Source of the DNA: Lampris incognitus
Taxonomy: Eukaryota > Chordata > Actinopteri > Lampriformes > Lampridae
Direction: 5' to 3'
DNA length: 64,000 nt
Assembly (NCBI RefSeq): GCF_029633865.1
Contig: NC_079219.1
Location: forward strand, 16,823,810 to 16,887,809
The notes under the pieces were generated by a model. The model worked only from the letters and a program-made list of their open reading frames with translations, ran no database searches and had not been told where the DNA came from. Made by a program: the position numbers and the translations under genes. The stretch's first letter is position 1; each line of letters opens with the position of its first letter. Shown piece by piece: positions 35,801-46,700 of the stretch.

Positions 35801-38800
35801 ATCAGCACTGGAATATTTATTTGTACCAACCAAATCGTAAAAAATGTCAGTAGTTGTCAAGAGATGAACTGGTCAAGGTCAATGGGACAAGTTTACATAA
35901 ACAAAAACTGTGGTCTGCAAACTTTTAGAATTGATTCCATCATATTCTGCATTTTTATGCCTTGACTGTATCCCGCTCATGTGCTATTTATACCTCCTCT
36001 ACACTCGTCATAGGTCAATTCAAATTATGGTAACTGTTGTAAAGTAACTTTATCAAACCCGATTCACCCCTTAGGTCTGATGATGCTGTTTGATGGATCT
36101 TGCTTTACCATAATCCTTCTAGCTGGATGCATGCCCCTGCCTTGATCCTCACCTATGTGTTTAGACTTTCTGCTTGGAATTCATAATTGAAATTAAGAAG
36201 AATGGAGAGGAAAAGAGACAAGACAGTAAGACCAGAGGGGGATTGTACCTCAAAGTCCTGTTTGTGGGAGCAGAGAAGTAAGGGTGCACGGCAGCAAGTG
36301 ACATAGGCCACACAGGCCATGAGCAGGAAAGCTGGGTGGTTGGAGAAAACGTTGTCAAAGAGCTGGAGCCACTCATCACGGGTCAGCACCTCCGAGAACA
36401 ACGTCTCCAGCAGAGGCCAGATGTACAGCTGGGATCAAGGGACACACAATGACTTTTTTTTTGTGCTATCCACAACTTTGTAAAAGTGGGAACTTCCCAT
36501 TACACGACAGCCTCTCAGACCACTAGGCTGTCCTGCCACTCCAGTTACAGTATTTGCGTTTCTGTACCATTACCTGTGAGGTGATTCCACAGTCCACCAG
36601 GTGTTGCAACAGCTCCTTGTCATGATGAGCTAGAACATTCTCTGCCATGCTTAAAATGTTCAGTGGAGGGTTGGGGAAATATTCAAACCAATGCTGGCAC
36701 CAGTTCACTGGGGAAGAGAAGATATGAGTTAGAGAAAGAGAGAGAGTTGGGCTCATACAGCTGAGGTTGAATAACTCAACTTTCAGTTCATTCAAATCTA
36801 AATATTAATTAAAATTGCGCTCCCATACTAATGAGTCCTAATTCTGAGTTATTTCTTTTTAAATTGGGTGTAAAAAAAGATTTCACAACATTTTTGGTTC
36901 GCTGAAACCAATGCTGTTCAAATCTACTTACTGAGATGCATACAAAGTAGCATTAGATGATGAACCTATGACACTGGAATTATTGCCTAGTCAAACCCAC
37001 TTGTTAAGAATTAGGCCTCTGGTTTAATCAAGGCAGAAGAGTTTGTAATAACGCTTAACAAAATGTCCCAAAATCAAATATTTTCAGGTCACACCCATGT
37101 TTCCAACCACCATGTTTTGCAAAATGATTCAACCCCTAGAAGTATAAACAGATTTGCTGAATATTTCAGATCTTTTCAAGATTTCTCAATACTAAAACTC
37201 TTATGGTTACTAGGTTTAGACTTCACTCTTTGTACAACATGGAACCAGTAATTGTTGTTGACATTTCCTACCTATGATGGTAGCCATTCCATGCTCTACC
37301 AATTAAACTAAAACTGACAGTGGAAAGGTATTCTTTAATGGGAAGCTGTTAAAACCAATAGCCTTGTATTTCCTGTGCACTTCAGAAAATGTGCGTTCAT
37401 ACTTGTTAGTAAGCTGTACCTACGACACTGGCCACGACCTCAAAGCAAAGCAGTGGGTTGTTCTGGAACAGCTTGACAAAAGGGAAAGTCAACAGGGGAA
37501 GGTACTCTGTCTCTCCAAAGATGGCTGCCCAGTGTGCTAAGGCAGATAATACTCTGTGGGGAGAGAGATATAGGATTGTTGTCTTTTTAGGATAGGAAAA
37601 AAGAAGAGAAGAGAATAAAGGAAGCAAATCAGACATACGTATGTAAGAAAAGGAAATAAAGAAAGGCAAAAAGTAGAAGACAAACTATTACTAATACTTT
37701 CGGCTGCTCCCATAAGGGGTTACCACAGCGGATCACCCGTTTCCATCTGTTCCTGTCCTCTGCATCTTCCTCTGTCACTCCAGTCACCTGCATGTCCTCT
37801 CTCACCACATCCATAAACCTCTTCTTTGGCCTTCCTCTTTTCCTCTTCCCTGGCAGCTCCATCTTCAGCATCCTTCTCCCAATATACCCAGCATCTCTCC
37901 TCCACACGTCCAAACCATCTCAATCTCGCTTCTTTGCTTTGTCTCCAAACCGTCCAACCTGAGCTGTCCCTCTAATATAATCACTCCTAATCCTGTCCTT
38001 CTTCATTACTCCAATGAAAATCTTAATATTTTCAAATCTGTCACCTCCAGCTTCACCTTCTGTCTTTTCGTCAGTGCCACGGTCTCTAAACCATAAAACA
38101 TAGCTGGTCTCACTACCATCTTGAAAACCTTCCCTTTAACACTTACTGGTGCCCCTCTGTCACAAATCACTCCCAACACTCTTCTCCACCCAGTACCCCC
38201 TGCCTACACTCTCTTCTTCACCTCTCTCCTGCACTCCCCGTTACTTTGAACAGTTGATCCCAAGTACACTGCTCAAAAAAATAAAGGGAACACATAAGCA
38301 ATGCAATGTAGCTCCAAGTCAATCACACTTTTGAGATATCAACCTGTCCAGTTAGGAAGCAACACTGATTTGTGAATCAATTTCACCTGTTGGTAAATTG
38401 TCTAATTTCCACCAGGTGGAAATTAGACAATTTGCAAGACAACCCCTATAAAAGGAATGGATTTGCAGGTGGTGGCCACAGACCATTTGCCTGTCCTCAT
38501 CTTTTCTGGCCGATCTTTGGTTAGTTTTTCATTTTGCTAGTGCCCTCACCACTAGAGGTGGCATTAGGCGGTATCTGCAACCTGCAGAAGTTGCTCAGGT
38601 AGTGCAGCTCATCCAGGATGGCACATCAATGCGTGCTGTGGCAAGAAGATTTGATGTGTCTCCCAGCACAGTGTCCAGAGCATGGAGGAGGTACCAGGAG
38701 ACAGGCCAGTACACCAGGAGACGTGGAGGGGGCCGCAGGAGGACAACAACCCCGCAGCAGGACCGCTATCTGGTCCTTTGTGCAAGGAGGAACAGGAGGA

Positions 38801-40576
38801 GCACTGCCGGAGCCCTACAAAACGACCTTCAACAGGCCACTAATGTGCAGGTTTCTGCTCAAACAGTGAGAAACAGAATGCATGAGGATGGTATGAGGGC
38901 CCGACGTCCACAATTGGGGCCTGTGCTCACAGCCCAACACCGTGCAGCCCGATTGACCTTTGCCAGAGAACATCTTGGTTGGCAGATTCGCCATTGGCGC
39001 CCTGTGCTCTTCACAGATGAGAGCAGGTTCACACTGAACACATGTGACAGAAGTGAGAGAGTCTGGAGACGCTGTGGAGAACGTTCTGCTGCCTGCAACA
39101 TCCTCCAGCATGACCGGTTTGGCAGTGGGTCAGTGATGGTCTGGGGAGGCATATCCTTGGAGGGCCGCACAGACCTCTACGTGCTAGCCAGAGGTACCAT
39201 GACTGCCATTAGGTACCGGGATGAGATCCTCAGACCCATTGTCAGACCATATGCTGGTGCAGTGGGCCCTGGGTTCCTGCTCATGCATGACAATGCTCGT
39301 CCTCATGTGGCCAGAGTGTGTCAGCAGTTCCTGTATGTCGAGGGCATTGATGCTATGGACTGGCCTGCACGTTCCCCAGACCTGAATCCAATCGAGCACC
39401 TCTGGGACATCATGTCTCGTACCATCCGCCAACGCGATGTCGCACCACAGACTGTCCAGGAGTTGACCGATGCCCTGATCCAGGTTTGGGAGGAGATCCC
39501 TCAGGAGACCATCCGTCGTCTCATCAGGAGCATGCCCAGATGTTGTAGGGAGTGCATACAGGCACGTGGAGGCCACACACACTACTGAGCCTCATTTTGA
39601 ATCGTCTTGAAGAATTTCCACAGAAGTTGGATCAGCCTATGTTCTCATTTTCCACTTTGATTTTGAGTATGATTCTGAATCCAGACCTTAATGGGCTAAT
39701 GATTTTGATTTCCATTGATCATTCTTAGGTTATTTTGCTCTAAACACATTCCTCTGTCTAATAAATAAAGATTTTCAGCTGAAATATTTCATTCATCGAG
39801 GTCTATATTGTGTTTTTAGGTGTTCCCTTTATTTTTTTGAGCAGTATATTTAAACTCATATGCCTTCGTCACCTCTACTCCTTGCATCCTCACCATTCCA
39901 CTGTCCTCCCTCTCATTCATGCATATGTATTCTGTCTTGCTCCTACTGACTTTCATTCCTCTTTTCTCCACCTCTCCAGGCTCTCCTCAACCTGCACCTT
40001 ACTCTCGCTACAGATCACAATGTCATCTACGAACTTCATAGTCCACGGAGACTCCTGCCTGATCTCGTCCGTCAACCTGTCCATCACCTTTGCAGACAAG
40101 AAAGGGCTCAGAGCTGATCCTTGATGTAATCCCACCTCCACCTTGAATCCATCTGTCATTCCAACTGCACACCTCACTACTGTCACTGCCCTCATACACA
40201 TCCTGCACCATTCCTACAAACATATTTCTCTGCCACTCTGACTTCCTCATACAAAAGGTAGAAGACAAACTGATACACAAAATTTCTCTAATACTGTTAC
40301 AGGAATGTATCTGTTGTGATCTGCTTTAAAATGTTTTAAAAGATTTTTACATCATACACTTATTTGCTGCTGAATGACTGAGTTGGGTGTGTGTACAGTA
40401 TGTGTATGCTAATGAGCTTCAAGACCTCTGCAGTCCTCTCTGCAGCTTGTGGCTTTTGATAGGATATTTGTCATGTAGGATGAGGTAGGCGGAGTGCAAG
40501 CCTTTATCAGTCAGACTACTGTAGGCTGCATGGTTCTCTGGGAGACACAACAAAGATCGCCACACAAACATCCTGC

Positions 40577-40619
<43 letters not shown>

Positions 40620-43600
40620 CGAAAAACAATAAAAGACAAAAAGAACAGCAGCTGTCACTTATGAGGGAAAATGCCAACAAAATGCTCACAAATTAGTGTG
40701 AAAAGAACATTAATATACCAAGCATTACATTTCAGCAGCACATTCTTTCAAATATGTCACTTGCGATTTTCAGTTATCTTTAGTTGGGTCCCCTGAAATT
40801 GGTTTCCCCCTCTCCGTTTGGTCTCATTTAGAATTAGCTTCATTTTTGTGGGTAATCATTTACTGACAGTTGGATGCTCATTGCAGTGTTGTAGTCGAGT
40901 CACTAAACCTCAAGCCCGAGTCGAGTCTCAAGTCCCCAGTGTTCGAGTCCAAGTCCCTAAAGAAGAGTCCGAGTCAAGTCCCCATTACCTGGGTCCGAGT
41001 CCGAGTCATCAAGGTTGGGTCCGAGTCGAGTTCGAGTTAGGCATCTTAGCACTAACTGTTACTGAACATGAGGGTATGCACGTGAATCCGCATGTAGGTG
41101 GAACACACGTGCCTGCCCTTGCACGAAATTGAATAATGTTACGGAATTAATATAGCTATTAATATCTTATACCAAATTATTAGGGCCTATTACAAAAAAA
41201 CTAACAAATACAAAAAAAACCAGTCTTTATCAATTAACAAGTCTGAGTCCTCATCTCCAACTTCTGAGTCCGAATGCAGTCAATGCTCGAGTCCAAGTCC
41301 AAGTCCGAGTCATCAGTGCTCAAGTCCAAGTCGAGTCATGAGTCCTGAGAATCAGGACTTGAGTCAGACTCAAGTCTGAGTCCTGGACTCGAGTACTACA
41401 ACACTGGCTCATAGGATTTTATAACAAAGATCCTCCCTCTTCAGAATCCATCTATTCTTACCTGTATTTAGCTGGGTATTCTCCAAAGGCCTTCAGTAGA
41501 GCCACTAGTCTCTTCTTATTCAGACCACCTGGCAGTTCATTCTGTTTAGAGACAAACACAAAACCTAAACATTTAGATATTCATGGCATTTAATCATAGG
41601 AAGGCAAGTGCTTAGTGCTTAAGAGTGTTTGTGTGTGTTTATATTTACTTGGTCCCTCTTCAATAATAAACAGCAGATAGTCCAAAAACCTTTGGTGTGT
41701 ATTTCCATGTATATAGTTAAGTTGTTTGTATACGCCTGTATGTGAATGTGTTTGGGTGTGTCAAATTCAAGGAGAAGGGGAGGGATTTTTTTCCCCTCAC
41801 ATCTTGTCATAAGTCAGGGTGAAGCTTCACCTTTTCCCTATTTCCAGTAGATAATTCCTTTCCCTTCCAGCTCCTCTAAAACCATCACCTGGTTTTAACT
41901 ATTATTTTTGTATTCATGTTCTCCCTCAAACTCAACACTACAACAGCTGATTTGACTAATTAATACACCTTCATTCAGATTGCTCATTTCATCCCCCTGC
42001 ATAAGGGTGGTGAGAGGAGTGATCCAAATAACTACAGACCAATATCCAAATCGTCCTGTTTAGCTAAAGTCCCTTGTAAATTGTCAACTTAAGGAACTTC
42101 TCACCACAAACTCTGTTCTGAGTCCACATCAATCCGTGTTCAGGCCTTTGCACAGCGCTATTTCTGCCATTACTTTGATTGTGAATGACATTGTTAATGC
42201 CTTCGATAAGAAAAAACATTGTGCTGCCATCTTTGTGGACCACACCAAGGCACTTGACACTGTTGATCATTGCTTTCTTTACATATTTTAAGTAATGTTG
42301 GTTTTAGTTCTGGTGCATATACATGGTTCCTGAATAACCTATCTGATTGGCAGCAGTCAGTGAGCTCGGGAACTGTTTCAGAGTTTTTACTGATAACTAA
42401 GGGTGTTCCACAAGGTTCAATTCTGGGTCAGGTTCTTTTTACAAATTTATATTAATAATATTTTTTCATCTTTATCTAATTGCCATGCAAATTTATATGC
42501 GGATGATACAATATTGTATTGTATTGCTGACTCTGCTCAGCTAGCTGTGGAGAACCTTCAAATTCCTTTGACATTCTCCAAGCTGCACTTAATGACCTTT
42601 AATAACTTGTATTGAATGCACATAAAAACTAAGCTCATGTTATTCTCTAGGGCTAGAGGTAATAGTTGCAAAAACTTTTATATCTCCACTGTACAAAGGA
42701 TCCATTATTGAGAGTTACAGAATATAAATACCTTGGTATTTGGACTGATGAGAAATTCATATTCAAAGTTTATATGGACAATCTTGTCAACAAATTACAA
42801 CAAATAATTGGTATAGAAATAGAACTAATTTTCCTATGCTTTGTAGGAAAAGGATTGTTGAAGCCGTTTTTTTCTCTGTTATGAATTATGGTGATGTGAT
42901 TTATAGGCATGCCTCTGCTTCTACTGTTTATCATTCTGCCCTTAGGTTTATTACTAGTGATGTTTATAGTAGCACTCATCATTGTATCCTGTATGATAAA
43001 GTTGGGTGGTCTTCTCTGTCTGTGAGGTGTGATAGGCATATGTATTTGTTTATCTACAAGGCCCTTATTGGGAAGCTGTCATCTTATATCACATATATGC
43101 TAGTTTAGTCCTCTGGACCACATCAAACTCAGTCTAATGACTGGCTTTCACTGCAAGTCCCTCGAGTTTGTACTGAGCTTGGAAGATCTGCTTTCGGTTT
43201 CTATGCTCCAACCACCTGGAACTCTTTTACAATGCAGCCTAAAAATTAATGATTTGGTAACCCTTGGTCAATTTAAATCTACAATTACAAACCATTCAGC
43301 TTCTGTTTGTACTTGTTTTAATTGATTTGTTTTTGTATCTTGTATGTATCTTTTATTAACTATACTTATATACTTGTTTTAATTGATTGTTTTCTTTTAT
43401 CTTGTATCTTTTATTATTTCTTATCTTTCTAAGTCATTTTAAACTGCTACTTGACATCACTGTAAATGAGGGCCAACCCTCAATGATTTTTCGAGTTTAA
43501 ATAAAGGCAATAAGAATTAGTGTGATCAGCTGGTTTAGTATTGCAATGAAAATTCACATGTTGTTCCATGGCACATGATTGAGTACCACTGTCCGTTGGT

Positions 43601-43724
43601 ATGCAAACAGCAAGTAGTTTTATGACTTTAATGTATATATGTGTGTGTGCATGCAAGTGCCCCGTACTTTGATACTTACATATAGATGCAGGCAGTCTGA
43701 GGATATCTGTGCTTTTACATATTC

Positions 43725-43778
<54 letters not shown>

Positions 43779-46700
43779 CTTACCTCTTTGTCGTCTGCTG
43801 GAGACCCATAGAGTGGTCTGAGGACCTTGGCCTGTGTCCGCCTACCAGAGGTTCTAGCTGGTCTCTGAATGACCTCTGACTTAACCTTTACCCTCAGGTA
43901 AGAGGGGTAAGGATCGACTTCACCACCTGAGACTAATGTTACCTGAGGAGGAGGGGGCTGGGACAACAGGGAGAGAATGGAGAGCTTCATGTGTGGCTGA
44001 TGAAGGGACAACAATAACTGATTAAACCATGAGCACCAAGTATAACATTGCCTCACCAAGCCTTAGCTGGGGCTTAGAAAAATGACAAAACCCAGACACA
44101 TGATGCCACAAAATACATATAATGACTGAGAACTCTCCACCTTATTAGCCTCCTGTGTGACTTTCTGAATGCTGTAGACATTAATACTGCCGTTGTCCAT
44201 GACGGCCACAACATGGCGTCCATTAGGACTAATTGCCACCACGGTGATAGCGTCATCATGGGAACCGATGTGGAAGAGCAGTTTGCATGTATGAATGCTG
44301 ATGAAACGCATCATGCCTTCCTGACTGAGTACACCTAGAATCTGCTGAGACAAAAGTATCACTCAGAAAAATATTATGACACACAACCGACAACACCTTA
44401 AGATGTCACTAGTCTACAGGGACACACAGACATAAACACACATGCAGAAATGCATAACACTTCTCCCCATGACTAAATCCATTACAACTTTGGGATGAAC
44501 CACAATAACACACAAGCACACATAGGTGCAAGGATGCTGAGAAATAACACATGGGGCATCCAAGACAGAGGGTATTAAATCAGACCATAAAACACACAGA
44601 TACAATCCCCACCGCATAGCAGGAGAGGAAGGGGTGGGGGCAAGGAAAGGAAAGGAGAAGAAAAGAGATGGGATGAGAACTTAAAAGAAAGAAAAGGAAA
44701 AGAAAGCCCCAGACAAGTGAAGTCCACCAGTGGTGTTTGCATACCTGGCTGGCTCCCCCATCAAAGCTGTCAGGCAGGAATTCCAGTTGTCTAACAGTTC
44801 TGACCTTGGCCGGCATCTGAATCACTTTGACCAGCTGTTTGCTTTCCAGACACCACAGATGGAGCAGGTTGGAACGCCCAGCTGCAGCAAGACTCTTACC
44901 ATCCCTGTTAAATGACGACATAAGTGACACTAATGTTACAGTAAGAGTAAACATGAATGGAAATCCGCAACTGTCAAATGACAGCAGACCTCGGTTGTAA
45001 CTTTACTGATCACTTCAAGATTGAGAAACTTTCAATTAAAAGACTGCCCCATTGGACTGTGCTGAAGCCCTGTGAGAAGATTCAGTAAAGTGGTAAGTTT
45101 TTCAATACTGAAGCAATCAGTGACAATTTTGTGTGTATGATTCTCAATGATGTCTGACAACGTTTTAATGAAGTCTGGGTTAAAAAAAAAAAAGAGGAGA
45201 ATTTATCCTTTAATAATGGTCACAGATTTATGCTCGTCACACTGTGAAATGCTATTGTTTTACTAGAGTACAAATACTAATCAGAATCAGGATACTTTAT
45301 TCATCCCCGAGGGAAATTGGGTCAGGAAGACAGGAAACACCCAGATGTTATGAGATTAGGGATGTCATCATGATAAACCCCAAAAAGATCACGCTACAGC
45401 AAAACGTTATGTAGTCAGTCAGATAGTTACTTTAAGGGGTACAGGTCTGGCAGACCCACCTTGTGACAGCAAAGGCCTTATAGCAGATTCTGGGCCCATC
45501 CCCAGGGACGGGTAGTTGGTATTTACAGAAGAGCGTTTCGCTCTCCCAGGCGAAGATGGAGTCATCGCTGAAACAGCTGAGGATGGTGTTACTGAGAGGT
45601 AGGAAATATACCTGCAACAACAACAACAGTGTTACTCCACATCAAAAGCAGTATAACAACACATTTACAGCGTGAATTACATATATTTTCTGAAAGCATG
45701 ATTTTCAAGAACCCCCCCCCCCTTGTGAAGTCTGTACGTGGTACCACTATTGTACCACGTGTCTTTCATTATGTCTCCTGTCTTACCTTCTGTATGCCCA
45801 CAGACTGTTTGATGTTAAGCTTCCGCTTCCTCTGGAAGGTGTCAAGGTCCCAGAGCTGGGCCGTGTCAGAGGAGGTAGTGATGGCATAGCGGCCTGAACT
45901 GTGGACAGAGATAGATGAAACCGCTCCCTCGTGACCCCGCATCCAACTGACTTGCTCCTTTGTATCTAGTCAAAGAAAGAAAAGAGGGGGAAAAAAAAGA
46001 AAGAAATGAAAATATATGATTTCTAGTTAAATTCATTAAGCTGTGAAGGGAATTAGAGGAATTGCTGACTGTGTTGCAGACGGAGCTGTGAACGAAGATG
46101 GTCCTGTGTCAGCTGTTAAGAGTTAAGACAAACAGAGACTACAGAATCTGATTGGTTTTTGCCATGCAAGTGAAAGCATCAGACAGTTAAAGATTAAATG
46201 GGGAAAGCAAGAAAAATGGAAGAAAGAAAACAAAGTGTAACTTCTCCCTAAGATTTGAGCCTAAATCCACCCACTGCATAATTTTGAAAAATGCTAAAAA
46301 GTGGTCTGGGGGGCATCTGGGTACTGTAGTGGTCTATTCCATTGCCTACCAACACAGGGATCGCCAGTTCAAAATCCCCATGTTACCTCCTGGCTTGGTC
46401 GGGCGTCCGTACATACACAATTGGCCGAGTCTGTGGGTGGGAAGCTGGATGTGGGCATGTGTCATGGTCGCTGCACTAGCGCCTCCTGTGGTCAGTCAGG
46501 GTGCCTGTTTGGGGGGGAGGGGGAACTGGGGGGAATAGCGTGATCCTCCCACGCGCTACGTCCCTCTGACGAAACTCCTCACTGTCAGGTGAAAAGAAGC
46601 GGCTGGCGCCTCCACATGTATTGGAGGAGGCATGTGGTAGTCTGCAGCCCTCCCCGGATCGGCAGAGGGGGTGGAGGAACAACCTGGACAGCTCGGAAGA

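Larger units (their letters stand above)
37687..40257 (-). mobile_element. 5'-truncated RTE-like LINE in tbc1d31 intron 10
   Basis: The minus-strand frames give the RT ([36 protein letters not shown]) at 40170-39965 and then [12 protein letters not shown], split at a TA by a Tc1 transposon. The 3' domain [40 protein letters not shown] and [13 protein letters not shown] is at 37920-37730. GTAGAAGACAAACT at 37673-37686 and 40258-40271 is a perfect 14-bp target-site duplication, so the 5' truncation came from the insertion itself. The 3' end is a short TTAGTAAT tail. Confidence 0.92.

Noticed and set aside
41380-41406. CRISPR-like regular repeats in the GAGTCC-rich segment
   Set aside because: The units are degenerate and lack spacers; this is the subterminal part of a hAT-type MITE in a vertebrate intron.
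42380-42520. Retrovirus or LTR element suggested by the RT box
   Set aside because: The LYADD box and GVPQGSILG context are of the non-LTR LINE type, and there are no long terminal repeats, gag or integrase. No LTR element was seen anywhere in the window.
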